A model generated the notes under the pieces. It was not told the origin of the DNA. It saw only the letters and a list, made by a program, of their open reading frames with translations, and did no database searches. DNA of 64,000 nt. Source: Streptomyces sp. NBC_00582 (GTDB taxonomy: Bacteria; Actinomycetota; Actinomycetes; Streptomycetales; Streptomycetaceae). Where the stretch lies: the NCBI RefSeq assembly GCF_036345155.1, contig NZ_CP107772.1, forward strand, positions 4,588,001 through 4,652,000, given 5' to 3'. A program made the translations under genes and the position numbers. Positions 1 through 7,859 of the stretch are shown in pieces (positions within the stretch are counted from its first letter, which is position 1; each line of letters starts with the position of its first letter).

Positions 1-518
1 ACGGTGGAGTGGTGGACCTCGTTGGAGGCGCTGTCGTAGCCCCACACGTCCTTGCCGTTGTGGATGACGCTGTACTCGGCCGCGTCCTCGATCAGGGACA
101 GCTTCTGCCGGTCGGGACCGTCGGCGGCCACGCGCAGGGTGTGGGTGCCGGAGGCGAGTTCGGTGAGCTTGGCCGAGGGGTCGGCGGACGATCCGTCACC
201 GCCCTTGCCCGCGGCGCCGGAGAGCAGGCCGCTCTCCAGGCCGCCGAGGTCGGGCAGGCCCAGGTCGGTGGTGATCTTCACCGTGCCGGACAGCTGCTGG
301 ACGTCCGAGGCGGCGATCTTGTCGAGGAGCTGCTGGGCGGTGATCTTCGGCAGATCCGGGTCGCCCGAGTCGGCGAGCGCCGGGACCAGGCCGATCGTCG
401 CGGCGGCGACGCCGATCACGGTGACCGGGACGACGTACCGCACGGCCTTGCGCCGCCCGACGCGCAGGTCGTCCGTCTCCCCGCCGGTCGTGCTGTCGTC
501 GGTTGCGTTCGGTGCCAT
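1..518 (-). CDS. LolA-like / DUF2092-type outer-membrane-lipoprotein-sorting homologue, partial
   Basis: N-terminal 172 residues only; the gene runs off the left window edge. It starts at ATG 518-516 with a good ribosome site (GGAGG, 9-10 nt upstream). A hydrophilic stretch of about 27 residues ending in RVGRRK is followed by a hydrophobic segment (about residues 28-48, VRYVVPVTVIGVAAATIGLV), so the protein is exported or membrane-anchored. After it comes a region that opens with ITAQQLLDKI and continues with SGTVKI, LRVAADGPDRQKLSL and NGKDVWGYDS, the beta-strand pattern of LolA-like fold proteins. Actinobacteria use such proteins as lipid or lipoprotein carriers on the outer face of the membrane; the exact ligand here cannot be read. 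A glycine/serine-rich insert (about residues 80-100) lies inside the domain. Family call is from pattern and is fairly safe; function is inferred. Confidence 0.75.
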   Translation of the reverse strand, partial: MAPNATDDSTTGGETDDLRVGRRKAVRYVVPVTVIGVAAATIGLVPALADSGDPDLPKITAQQLLDKIAASDVQQLSGTVKITTDLGLPDLGGLESGLLSGAAGKGGDGSSADPSAKLTELASGTHTLRVAADGPDRQKLSLIEDAAEYSVIHNGKDVWGYDSASNEVHHST

Positions 519-883
519 GTGTGCCTTACCTCCGTCGTCGGCGGCGGCTGGTCTTCTCCCGAGGAACGTCCCCACCCCGTGCCGCCATTCTCACCCGAAT
601 CGGTGAGGAGTGGTGTTTTCCGTGATTCCCATCTGACCAAATGCCGCTTGAGGAAGCGTCACCCCACGGACTCAACTCCGCGTACGCCTGCGGTATGACA
701 CGGAGGGAGGTCGGGGTCATCCGCCCCCTAGGGGTGGCGGACGACGACGGCTCGGGGACGGCTACGGTCGGGGACGACGACGGCTCGGGGACGGCTACGG
801 TCGGGGACGACGACGGCTCGGGGACGGCTACGGTCGGGGACGACGACGGGTCGGGGACGACGACGGCCCCGGGGACTGAGGCG
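519..883. other. Intergenic region with lolA-like promoter zone and a 33-bp tandem repeat
   Basis: This 365-bp gap separates the polyprenyl synthase stop from the LolA-like start; both genes are on the minus strand. The half nearest the LolA-like gene is comparatively AT-rich around 600-660 and probably holds its promoter. The other half is filled by the direct repeat listed separately. No gene is supported here; the reading frames crossing it on both strands are products of the repeat. Confidence 0.6.
740..871. repeat. 33-bp direct tandem repeat, about 4 copies
   Basis: Copies begin at 740, 773, 806 and 839. The first three are identical over 33 bp; the fourth diverges after about 12 bp. 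The unit starts GACGACGACGGCTCGGGGAC. It lies just beyond the stop codon of the polyprenyl diphosphate synthase. The period is a multiple of 3, so all three frames stay open, but no start, ribosome site or flanking coding sequence supports translation. Confidence 0.9.
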
Positions 884-1894
884 TCAGCCGGCCCGGTGGA
901 CCACCGCGTCGCACAGCCCCATGAGGGCCGCCTTGGCGTCGCACTCGGCGAGGGGGGCCAGCGCGGCGCGGGCCTCCTCGGCGTAGCGCACGGTGTCACG
1001 GCGGGCCCGCTCCAGCGCCGGGTGGGCGCGCAGGGCCGCGACGGCCTCGGCGAGCTTGGCGTCGTCGCTCAGGTCGGAGTCCAGGAGCTCGCACAGGGCG
1101 ATGTCCTCGGGCAGCGCCTGCTGGGCCGCCCGCTCGCGCAGTCGCAGCACGGGCAGGGTGGGGACGCCCTCGCGCAGGTCCGTGCCGGGCGTCTTGCCCG
1201 ACTCGTGGGAGTCGGAGGCGATGTCCAGGACGTCGTCGGCGAGCTGGAAGGCCACCCCGAGCCGCTCCCCGTACTGGGTGAGCACGTCCACGACCGTCTC
1301 GTCGGCGCCGGACATCATGGCGCCGAAGCGACAGGACACCGCGACCAGGGAGCCGGTCTTTCCGCCGAGGACGTCGAGGTAGTGGTCGACCGGGTCCCGG
1401 CCGTCGACCGGGCCCGCGGTCTCCAGGATCTGGCCGGTGACCAGCCTCTCGAACGCCTCCGCCTGCACCCGCACCGCCTCCGGGCCGAGGTCGGCCAGGA
1501 TGTGCGAGGCGCGGGCGAAGAGGAAGTCACCGGTGAGGACGGCGAGCGAGTTGCCCCAGCGGGCGTTCGCGCTGGGCACCCCGCGCCGCACGGCGGCCTC
1601 GTCCATCACGTCGTCGTGGTACAGCGTCGCCAGATGGGTCAGCTCGACGACGACGGCGGAGGGGACGACCCCCGGCGCGTACGGGTCGCCGAAGCGGGCC
1701 GCGAGCATCACGAGCAGCGGCCGGAACCGCTTCCCACCGGCCCGCAGCAGATGCTGGGCCGCCTCGGTGATGAAGGGGACCTCGCTCTTGGTGGCCTCGA
1801 GCAAGCCTTCCTCGACAGCCGCCAATCCGGCCTGGACATCGGCTTCCAGAGCCTGGTCCCGCACGCTCAGCCCAAACGGCTCGACGACGGTCAC
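884..1894 (-). CDS. Long-chain polyprenyl diphosphate synthase (menaquinone side chain)
   Basis: A 336-aa trans-isoprenyl diphosphate synthase that condenses isopentenyl diphosphate onto an allylic primer to make the all-trans chain later attached to the menaquinone ring. Family signatures are intact: GGKRFRP (about residues 53-59), first aspartate-rich motif DDVMD (94-98), and second motif DDVLD (220-224). Residues upstream of the first motif (THLATLYH) are small or medium, as in long-chain (C35-C50) rather than C15/C20 enzymes, so a heptaprenyl-to-nonaprenyl product is inferred. GTG start at 1894 with AGGAG upstream. The neighbourhood (geranylgeranyl reductase-like gene, menG, mqnC, mqnA, all within 50 kb) supports a role in menaquinone. 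In Mycobacterium tuberculosis the homologue GrcC1 also sits beside MenJ. Confidence 0.9.
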   Translation of the reverse strand: MTVVEPFGLSVRDQALEADVQAGLAAVEEGLLEATKSEVPFITEAAQHLLRAGGKRFRPLLVMLAARFGDPYAPGVVPSAVVVELTHLATLYHDDVMDEAAVRRGVPSANARWGNSLAVLTGDFLFARASHILADLGPEAVRVQAEAFERLVTGQILETAGPVDGRDPVDHYLDVLGGKTGSLVAVSCRFGAMMSGADETVVDVLTQYGERLGVAFQLADDVLDIASDSHESGKTPGTDLREGVPTLPVLRLRERAAQQALPEDIALCELLDSDLSDDAKLAEAVAALRAHPALERARRDTVRYAEEARAALAPLAECDAKAALMGLCDAVVHRAG

Positions 1895-2251
1895 GAGGAG
1901 TCTCCTGTCTGCTGGTGTCTATCGGCGGCTACGCGGTTTGTCGATAGGTCTCTGCGCTCACTCAAGTCAGCGTATCCGGTCAGGTTTCGATCACCGCGAG
2001 CCCCCACGGTTACAGCCCGGACAGGCCCTATGAGAAGGGGCACCCCTTAAGCCGCCATCTGGGTTTATTGCCCGATTCACCCCTCTTGTGGACGCCGGTG
2101 AGTTGTCTCACTCGCCCGGCGGACAGGTACCCACGCGCCCCACCCCCATCCCTCGCCGCATTCAAGCGAGTTGATGGTTTGCAACCACAAAGGATCAAGT
2201 ACCCCATACGTCACAGACCATGGTCAAAAGGGTTGATCGTGAATCCCCCAC

Positions 2252-2281
2252 TTGTTCCGGACATGTGCTCTCGCATACGTT
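2252..2281 (+). promoter_or_regulatory. Candidate sigma70-type promoter of the transglycosylase gene
   Basis: TTGTTC at 2252-2257 and TACGTT at 2276-2281 are spaced 18 bp apart. Transcription would start near 2288, leaving a leader of about 230 nt that contains the riboswitch. Assigned by eye from consensus. Confidence 0.4.
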
Positions 2282-2334
2282 CCCGGCCTGTCAGGCGGAC
2301 GCCTAATCCTGCCGCCGCCCTGACACCCACCGAG

Positions 2335-2510
2335 AACACCACGGCAGGAGCGGGGGAACCAGGTAAGTCGCCGCACCGGTCGAGCTGGGCGTGCCCATGG
2401 GCATGCTCACGACAGACCGGTACGGCTCGGGGTGCAGTCGTGTCCGTCAGGGCACGGCCGGGCAGCTCCCGCCCGAACCCGACAGCTCACCTCGCAGGCG
2501 ACGGAGAGGA
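2335..2510 (+). promoter_or_regulatory. c-di-AMP (ydaO/yuaA-type) riboswitch leader
   Basis: The leader ahead of the transglycosylase gene contains the conserved ydaO-class blocks in order: GGGGGAACCAGGTAA near 2351-2365, a variable hairpin region with GGCTCGGGGTG, then CCCGAACCCGACAGCT (about 2472-2487) followed by a CTCACCTCGCAGGCG block. In Streptomyces this class precedes cell-wall hydrolase genes such as rpfA and turns expression off when c-di-AMP is high. Boundaries are approximate because I could not run a covariance model. It ends close to the ribosome site of the downstream gene. Confidence 0.8.
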
Positions 2511-2518
2511 ACTTCGCC

Positions 2519-2989
2519 ATGCCTGCTCAGCCCCGCCGCGCCCGCCGCCTCGCCCGCACGCTCGCCGTCGCCGCCACCGGCGTCACCGTGCTCGCCCTGC
2601 CGATCCTCGGCGCGACCACCGCCTCCGCGGCCACCCCGACCGTGGCCACCGCCACCAGCCTCGGCTACGCCAACAACCTCGACGGCTGGATCCGCGCCTC
2701 GCTCCAGGTCATGGCGCAGCACGGGATCCCCGGCACCTACAACGGCATCTACCGCAACGTGATCCGGGAGTCCTCGGGCAACCCGTCCGCGATCAACCTC
2801 TGGGACTCCAACGCCGCCAAGGGCACCCCGTCCAAGGGTCTGCTGCAGATCATCGACCCGACCTTCAACGCGTACCACGTCTCCGGCACGTCCTGGGACC
2901 CGTACGACCCGGTCGCGAACATCACCGCCTCCTGCAACTACGCGGCGGCGCGGTACGGCTCGATCGACAACGTGTTCGGCGCGTACTGA
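2519..2989 (+). CDS. Secreted transglycosylase, SLT/lysozyme-like domain (Rpf/Swl-type cell-wall hydrolase)
   Basis: A 156-aa exported protein. A Sec signal (RRARRLARTLAVAATGVTVL, then ASA-AT cleavage near residue 36) precedes one compact lytic transglycosylase-like domain. The catalytic glutamate is probably the E of IRESSGNPSAIN, followed by SKGLLQIIDPTF, the order seen in soluble lytic transglycosylases. It should cleave peptidoglycan glycan strands outside the membrane, during germination or growth. ATG 2519 was chosen over the upstream in-frame start at 2432 because GGAGAGGA lies directly before it and the signal peptide begins there; the longer frame would run back into the riboswitch. 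Its leader carries the c-di-AMP riboswitch. There is no LysM or other wall-binding module. Confidence 0.85.
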   Translation: MPAQPRRARRLARTLAVAATGVTVLALPILGATTASAATPTVATATSLGYANNLDGWIRASLQVMAQHGIPGTYNGIYRNVIRESSGNPSAINLWDSNAAKGTPSKGLLQIIDPTFNAYHVSGTSWDPYDPVANITASCNYAAARYGSIDNVFGAY

Positions 2990-3026
2990 GCCGCGACCCG
3001 GCGGCCGCGGATCCAGGAATCCACGG

Positions 3027-3170
3027 GTGCACGGGTCCCGGGTCTGCGGGTCCCGGGTCTGCGGGTCTGCGGGTCTGCGGGTCTGCGGGTCCACGGATCC
3101 ACGGATCCACGGATCCACGGATCCACGGGTCCACGGGTCCACGGGTCCACGGGTCCACGGGTCCACGGGT
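3027..3170. repeat. 9-bp tandem direct repeats between convergent genes
   Basis: About 16 consecutive 9-bp units. The first copies read GGGTCTGCG and grade into GGATCCACG and then GGGTCCACG. The array starts about 38 bp after the transglycosylase stop and ends exactly at the stop codon of the convergent HAD gene. No spacers are present, so it is not a CRISPR array. Confidence 0.9.
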
Positions 3171-3995
3171 CTACGGATAGAGACGTTCGAGGACGACGGC
3201 CACGCCGTCGTCCTCGTTCGACGTCGTCACCTCGTCGGCCACCGCCTTCAGCTCCGGGTGCGCGTTGGCCATCGCCACCCCCCGGGCGGCCCAGTCGAAC
3301 ATCGGGATGTCGTTGGGCATGTCCCCGAAGGCGAGGGTGTCCTCGGGCCTGAGCCCCAGATGCTCGGCGGCCAGGGCGAGCCCCGTCGCCTTGGTGATCC
3401 CGCACGGCTGGAGCTCCACCGTGCCGGGCCCCGACATGGTGACGGTGGCGAGCGAGCCGACCACCGCGCGGGCCGTCGACGCCAACTCGTCGTCGGACAG
3501 CGTCGGATGGCGCAGCAGCACCTTGCTGATCGGCTCGCACCACAGGTCGTCGCGCCGCTCCACGCGCAGCGCGGGCAGGGTCGGGTGCGGCATCAGATAG
3601 CCCGGCTCGATGAGCGTGAGCCCGTCGACCCCGTCCTGGTCGACCGCCGCGTACACCTGCCCGACCTCGGCCTCGATCTTGCCGAGCGCGGTCTCCGCGA
3701 GCTCCCGGTCCAGGGTGACCGACCACAGCAGACGGTCCGCGCGGGCGTCGTAGAGCTGCGCGCCCTGCCCGCACACCGCGAGCCCTCTGCTGTGCAGTCG
3801 GTCGAGCAGGGGGCGTACACGGGGCGCGGGCCGGCCGGTCACCACCAGATGGCGAGCGCCGGCCGCCGCCACCCGCGCGAGCGCGTCCAGCGACCGGTCG
3901 GAGAACGTGTCGTCGCCGCGCAGCAGCGTTCCGTCCAGGTCGGTGGCGACGAGGGAGTACGTGGTGCGCTCGGCATATGCGGTGGGTGCGGCCAT
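3171..3995 (-). CDS. HAD-superfamily Cof-type phosphatase (class IIB)
   Basis: A 274-aa cytosolic sugar-phosphate/nucleotide phosphatase of the Cof subfamily. Motif I is DLDGTLL (nucleophile Asp, about residues 18-24), motif II is the T of VVTGRPAPR (about 52), motif III is a Lys near GITKATGLA, and motif IV is FGDMPNDIPMF (about 220-230). The cap domain lies between motifs II and III. The substrate is unknown. The start at ATG 3995 is supported by an AT-rich hexamer TATTCT whose right end is 6 nt upstream, with no clear ribosome site, so a leaderless transcript is likely. The upstream in-frame extension has low-complexity sequence and was rejected. The stop codon directly abuts the 9-bp repeat array. 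Confidence 0.88.
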   Translation of the reverse strand: MAAPTAYAERTTYSLVATDLDGTLLRGDDTFSDRSLDALARVAAAGARHLVVTGRPAPRVRPLLDRLHSRGLAVCGQGAQLYDARADRLLWSVTLDRELAETALGKIEAEVGQVYAAVDQDGVDGLTLIEPGYLMPHPTLPALRVERRDDLWCEPISKVLLRHPTLSDDELASTARAVVGSLATVTMSGPGTVELQPCGITKATGLALAAEHLGLRPEDTLAFGDMPNDIPMFDWAARGVAMANAHPELKAVADEVTTSNEDDGVAVVLERLYP

Positions 3996-4432
3996 GATCA
4001 GAGAATACGGATCCCGCACCCCCGGGACTCGACGCGCACCGGACCCGGACGGAGTCCGGCCCCTTCTGTCAACTCCCCTTCTTTTGTTGACCGATCGCTC
4101 GCCCATCGCTGTGAACACGGGTCCGAGAAACGGCTTTCGGCACATCGCCGGGCAGCGACCGATTGAGGGCCTCCGCGGGAACCGGAGTTCACCCCCGGCG
4201 TGGGCCGGGCGCGGCCACGCGCGCGTGTGGCGGCGGTGTACGAGGGGCGCGAGCCGGTCGGCTTCCTGCCCCAGCCGTGCCCCGGGGAAGCCCCCTCCCC
4301 GAGCTCGAGCGACAGCGGAGCGCTGCCTCGGGCCGTGGGCGGGGAGCCGGACGTAACGTGTGGCCCGGCTGCCCGCACCCGCGGAGCGCCCGCGAGCACG
4401 ACCCGGCGAGCACGAAAGAGAGGCAGTACCCG
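3996..4432. other. Divergent intergenic region upstream of the HAD gene and fumarylacetoacetase
   Basis: This 437-bp gap lies between divergently transcribed genes. The open frames in it are extensions or shadows with no ribosome site. AT-rich patches near 4070-4110 are the likeliest promoter positions. I see no repeat, RNA gene or convincing operator. Confidence 0.5.
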
Positions 4433-5644
4433 ATGCCCCCCTTCGACATCCCCGAGGGCGACCCCTTCGGACCGCACAACCTTCCGTACGGCGTCTTCTC
4501 CCTCCCCGGCTCCGCGGCACGAACCGTCGGCGTACGGCTCGGCTTCCACGTCCTGGACGCGGGCGCCGCGGCCCGCGCGCTCGGCTCGCCGCACGCCGCC
4601 CTGCTCGCCGGGCCGACCCTCAACCCCCTGCTGGCGGCGGGCCGCACCACCTGGTCGGAGGTCCGGCGCACCCTGACGGAGGCCGTCACCGACCCCGCCC
4701 ACCGCACCACCCTGGAGCCGCACCTCCATCCCCTGCCCTCGGTGACCCTGCACCTGCCGTTCGAGGTCGCGGACTACGTCGACTTCTACGCCTCCGAGAA
4801 CCACGCGCGTAACGTCGGGCAGATCTTCCGCCCCGACGCCGCCGACTCCCTCACCCCGAACTGGAAGCACCTGCCGATCGGCTACCACGGCCGCTCGGGC
4901 ACGGTGATCGTCTCCGGCACGGACATCGTCCGCCCGTGGGGCCAGCGCAAGGGGCCGGCCGATCCGGCCCCGGTGTTCGGCCCGTCCGTCCGCCTCGACA
5001 TCGAGGCCGAGGTCGGCTTCGTGGTGGGCGTGCCGTCGACGAGGGGCGAGCGGGTGGAGGCGGGCGCCTTCCGGGACCACGTGTTCGGGCTCTGCCTCCT
5101 CAACGACTGGTCCGCCCGGGACGTCCAGGCCTGGGAGTACGTCCCCCTCGGACCGTTCCTCGGCAAGTCGTTCGCCACCTCGGTGTCGGCCTGGATCACC
5201 CCGCTGGAGGCGCTGGAGGAGGCGCGCGTCGCCCCGCCCGAGCGCACCCACCCGCTGCTGCCCTACCTGGACGACTCCACCGCCGAGCCCGCCGGCTACG
5301 ACCTGCGCATCTCGGTCGCGATCAACGGTCATGTCGTGTCCGAGCCCCCCTTCGCCTCGATGTACTGGACCGCCGCCCAGCAGCTCGCCCACCTGACCGT
5401 GAACGGGGCCTCCCTGCGCACCGGCGACCTGTACGGCTCGGGCACGGTCAGCGGCCCGGCCCCGGACCAGCGCGGCTCCCTCCTGGAGCTGACCTGGAAC
5501 GGCCGCGACGCGTTGGAACTCCCCGACGGCAAGCGCACCTTCCTGGAGGACGGCGACGAGGTGACCCTGTCGGCGTGGGCTCCGGGGCCCGGCGGCCTGC
5601 GGGTGGGGCTGGGCGAGGTGAGCGGGCGGATCGTGGCGGGTTGA
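4433..5644 (+). CDS. fahA: Fumarylacetoacetase
   Basis: A 403-aa enzyme (EC 3.7.1.2) for the last step of tyrosine/homogentisate breakdown, hydrolysing 4-fumarylacetoacetate to fumarate and acetoacetate. The N-terminal SH3-like part (FGPHNLPYGVFS) is followed by the FAH domain: DYVDFYASENHARNVG (metal-ligand Asp), YHGRSGTVIVSG, a DIEAEVGFVVG metal-binding pair of glutamates, and LLNDWSARDVQAWEYVPLGP with FLGKSF. Length and order match full-length bacterial and animal FAH. ATG 4433 has GAGAGG upstream. Homogentisate dioxygenase is not next to it, so the gene is a lone catabolic gene here. Confidence 0.95.
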   Translation: MPPFDIPEGDPFGPHNLPYGVFSLPGSAARTVGVRLGFHVLDAGAAARALGSPHAALLAGPTLNPLLAAGRTTWSEVRRTLTEAVTDPAHRTTLEPHLHPLPSVTLHLPFEVADYVDFYASENHARNVGQIFRPDAADSLTPNWKHLPIGYHGRSGTVIVSGTDIVRPWGQRKGPADPAPVFGPSVRLDIEAEVGFVVGVPSTRGERVEAGAFRDHVFGLCLLNDWSARDVQAWEYVPLGPFLGKSFATSVSAWITPLEALEEARVAPPERTHPLLPYLDDSTAEPAGYDLRISVAINGHVVSEPPFASMYWTAAQQLAHLTVNGASLRTGDLYGSGTVSGPAPDQRGSLLELTWNGRDALELPDGKRTFLEDGDEVTLSAWAPGPGGLRVGLGEVSGRIVAG

Positions 5645-5831
5645 CGGCCTGCTTCCAGCGGGCTGACGTGGGCGGTCACCGCCGTCATACTGGCGGCGGG
5701 CGCGGTTTTCGCGCCGTCCCCGCCGCACGTCCGTCGCACCATCTGCCCTCGCTCCGCTCCCGGAGCACGGCCCCGCCCCACCCCGAGCCTCCTTCGCCCG
5801 TCCTCTCCGACCAGGATCCGGAGCCCCTGGC

Positions 5832-6782
5832 ATGACCGATGGCATGACCGTCTGCCTGCTCCTGCTGAGCGCCGTCGCGGTGACGGCCGCCGTGCCGGTG
5901 CCGCGTGCGCTGACCCGGGCCGACTGGCCCGAGCGGGAGCCGGTGGTGGCGCTGTGGGTCTGGCAGTGCCTGGTCGCCACGGTCCTGCTGTGCTGTCTGA
6001 CGGCGTTGGTGCTCGGGGCCGCCGCCGTCTTCCACACGGTCCGCGCCCAGGTCTTCGCCCCGGCGCCGCCCGCGGTGACCGCGGCGTACGACCTGTCCGC
6101 GGCCCCGCCCTGGGCGACCGCGCTCACCCTGCTGCTGGCCTGTGGGGCCGCCTGGACCACCGCGATGCTGGCCCGGGAGCTCGTGGAGGCGCGTCGGCGC
6201 CGCGGCCAGGCCCGCGCCCATCTGCGGGAACGCGCTCCCGAGCTGCCCGCGGGCCTGCCGTCCGCCCGGGGCCCGCTGCTCGTGCTGGAGGACGAGTACC
6301 CCGACGCCTGGTGGATGCCCGGCAATCCGCCCCAGTTGATCGTGACCACCGGGGCCCTGCACCGCCTCACCTCCCACCAGCTGGACGCCGTCCTGACCCA
6401 TGAGCGCGGCCACGCCCGCGCCCACCACGACTGGCTGATCCACCTCTCGACCGCCCTGGCCACCGGATTCCCCCGCATTCCGCTCTTCTCCCATTTCTGC
6501 GACCAGACGCACCGCCTGGTCGAACTCGCCGCCGACGACACCGCGTCCCGTCGCTGCGGTCACCTGACCACCGCCCTGGCGCTGATCGAGCTGAACCAGC
6601 ACCGGGGCGTCCTGTCCTGCGCCTCCAGCCACCGTCTCCTCGGCGAACGCGTCGACCGGCTTCTGGAGCCGCCGCCCCGGCTGGGCCGCAGACACCGGGC
6701 GCTGACCACGGCGGTGGCCGCGCTGGTGCCCCTGCTCCCGCTGCTGATCGCCTTCGCTCCGGGCCTCAACGCTCTGGCGTGA
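5832..6782 (+). CDS. M56-family (BlaR1/HtpX-like) integral-membrane zinc metallopeptidase
   Basis: A 316-aa membrane protein. It has N-terminal helices (about residues 3-22, 42-66 and 94-112), a soluble zincin domain with HERGH (190-194) and a downstream glutamate in VELAADDTA (about 231) as third ligand, and a C-terminal helix (about 292-312). This is the M56 arrangement. In many Streptomyces these genes follow a BlaI/MecI-type repressor; none is found directly upstream. The target is unknown. ATG 5832 is used; a second ATG at 5844 is possible. Confidence 0.85.
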   Translation: MTDGMTVCLLLLSAVAVTAAVPVPRALTRADWPEREPVVALWVWQCLVATVLLCCLTALVLGAAAVFHTVRAQVFAPAPPAVTAAYDLSAAPPWATALTLLLACGAAWTTAMLARELVEARRRRGQARAHLRERAPELPAGLPSARGPLLVLEDEYPDAWWMPGNPPQLIVTTGALHRLTSHQLDAVLTHERGHARAHHDWLIHLSTALATGFPRIPLFSHFCDQTHRLVELAADDTASRRCGHLTTALALIELNQHRGVLSCASSHRLLGERVDRLLEPPPRLGRRHRALTTAVAALVPLLPLLIAFAPGLNALA

Positions 6783-6922
6783 CACCGGGCCCGCGCCGAT
6801 CCCCGCGCCGGGCCTCGGTGGCGCGGTAGTGGCAGATCTTGCCCCGCCTCAAGGGAAAGACCAGGTCAGCGGCTTATCTGACGCCGCGAAGACTGGCGCA
6901 ACACTTCCGCAACACCACTATT

Positions 6923-6935
6923 CCTATGGGATAGG
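6923..6935. promoter_or_regulatory. Inverted repeat CCTAT-GGG-ATAGG before the GntR gene
   Basis: A perfect 5-3-5 palindrome lies 12 bp before the GntR start, in an AT-rich patch that also looks like the promoter. Position and symmetry suit an autoregulatory operator. Binding by the adjacent regulator is inference. Confidence 0.4.
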
Positions 6936-6947
6936 TATGGTCCGACC

Positions 6948-7736
6948 ATGCCGCCCAACGACCGCATCCGCGACCACGCCGGACAAGGCGCGACCACCGT
7001 CGCCGCCCACCGCGCGCGGCGCCGGCTGCGTGCCGACCAGGCGCGGCAGCTCGCCGATCTGCTCCGCCGCCAGCTCCTGACCGGCGGCTTCCCGGCGGGC
7101 ACCCTGCCTCATGAGTCGACCCTCGCAACCGAGTACCGGGCCTCCCGCAACACGGTGCGCCAGGCCCTGGACCTGCTGCGCGCCGAAGGCCTGGTCGAAC
7201 GCCTCCCCGGCGTCGGCACGGTCGTCGTCGCCGAGAAGTACCCGCACGGTCTCGACCGCCTGATGGGGCTCGCGGAAACCCTGCACGAACACGGCCGGGT
7301 CACCAACGAGGTCCGCACCATGGGCCCCGTCCCCGCGCCCGCCCCGGTCGCCGACCGCCTCCGGGTACCCCCGGGCGGAGACGTGCTGTACATCGAACGC
7401 CTGCGCCGCCTCAACGGCCTGCCCCTCTCCCTCGACCTCACCTACATCCCGCTCGACATCGGCACCGCCCTGCTCGGCGCCGACCTGGAGAACACCGACG
7501 TCTTCCGCCTCCTGGAGGCCATCACCGGCCTGCGGCTCGGCCACGCCGAGATCACCCTGGAGGCGGTGAACGCCGACGCCAACTCCGCCGCCGTACTGGA
7601 GGCCCCGCGCGGCGCGGCCGTCCTGATGCTGGAACGCCTGACGCACCTCGCCGACGGCCGCCCGGTGGACCTGGAGTTCATCCGCTTCCGCGGCGACCGC
7701 ATCGCCATGAGCGGCCTGCTGCACCGCTCCACCTGA
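6948..7736 (+). CDS. GntR-family (HutC-type, UTRA domain) transcriptional regulator
   Basis: A 262-aa regulator. The winged helix (about residues 25-95) includes the family signature TLATEYRASRNTVRQALDLL and the wing GLVERLPGVGTVV. The rest is a UTRA ligand-sensing domain (VLYIERLRRLNGLPLSLDLTY; LGADLENTDVFRLLE; LMLERLTHLADGRPVDLEFIRFRGDR). It stands 123 bp before a ferredoxin-ABC transporter-flavoprotein operon in the same direction and is the obvious local regulator. The ligand is probably the transported compound or a product of its metabolism. ATG 6948 follows AGGTATGG. Confidence 0.9.
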   Translation: MPPNDRIRDHAGQGATTVAAHRARRRLRADQARQLADLLRRQLLTGGFPAGTLPHESTLATEYRASRNTVRQALDLLRAEGLVERLPGVGTVVVAEKYPHGLDRLMGLAETLHEHGRVTNEVRTMGPVPAPAPVADRLRVPPGGDVLYIERLRRLNGLPLSLDLTYIPLDIGTALLGADLENTDVFRLLEAITGLRLGHAEITLEAVNADANSAAVLEAPRGAAVLMLERLTHLADGRPVDLEFIRFRGDRIAMSGLLHRST

Positions 7737-7822
7737 TCACCTCCGTCCGCACCGCCCTCTCTCCCACCCCGCTCACCTCTTCATCGTTCGGCACGCCCTC
7801 ACCGGTTCACTGCCGCGCCGGA

Positions 7823-7833
7823 TTTCTCAGAAA
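7823..7833. promoter_or_regulatory. Short palindrome TTTCT-C-AGAAA upstream of the ferredoxin gene
   Basis: It sits 26 bp before the ferredoxin start, in the only AT-rich part of the 123-bp gap after the GntR gene. It could be an operator or simply promoter sequence; it differs from the palindrome before the GntR gene. Confidence 0.25.
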
Positions 7834-7859
7834 ATCTCGGGACTTCTCTGGAGACAGCC

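Larger units (their letters stand above)
1895..2518. other. Divergent intergenic region: polyprenyl synthase promoter, transglycosylase promoter and long 5' leader
   Basis: This 624-bp gap lies between divergent genes. The right part (about 2252-2518) carries a promoter-like pair and a riboswitch leader, listed separately. The left part (1895-2200) must hold the promoter of the minus-strand polyprenyl synthase gene; a lower-GC stretch around 2160-2240 is visible but I do not assign boxes there. No gene is supported. Confidence 0.6.

Noticed and set aside
740..871. CRISPR-like array
   Set aside because: The repeats are directly adjacent without unique spacers; it is a simple tandem repeat.
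3027..3170. CRISPR-like array or iteron origin
   Set aside because: 9-bp units without spacers, between convergent chromosomal genes and with no replication gene nearby.
4163..4432. N-terminal extension of fumarylacetoacetase (in-frame start at 4163)
   Set aside because: The extension is low-complexity and not part of the FAH family; ATG 4433 has a ribosome site and gives the standard N-terminus.
3998..6541. An 847-aa minus-strand frame across fumarylacetoacetase and the M56 peptidase
   Set aside because: Shadow of real plus-strand genes; no domain and Gln/Arg/Gly-rich composition.
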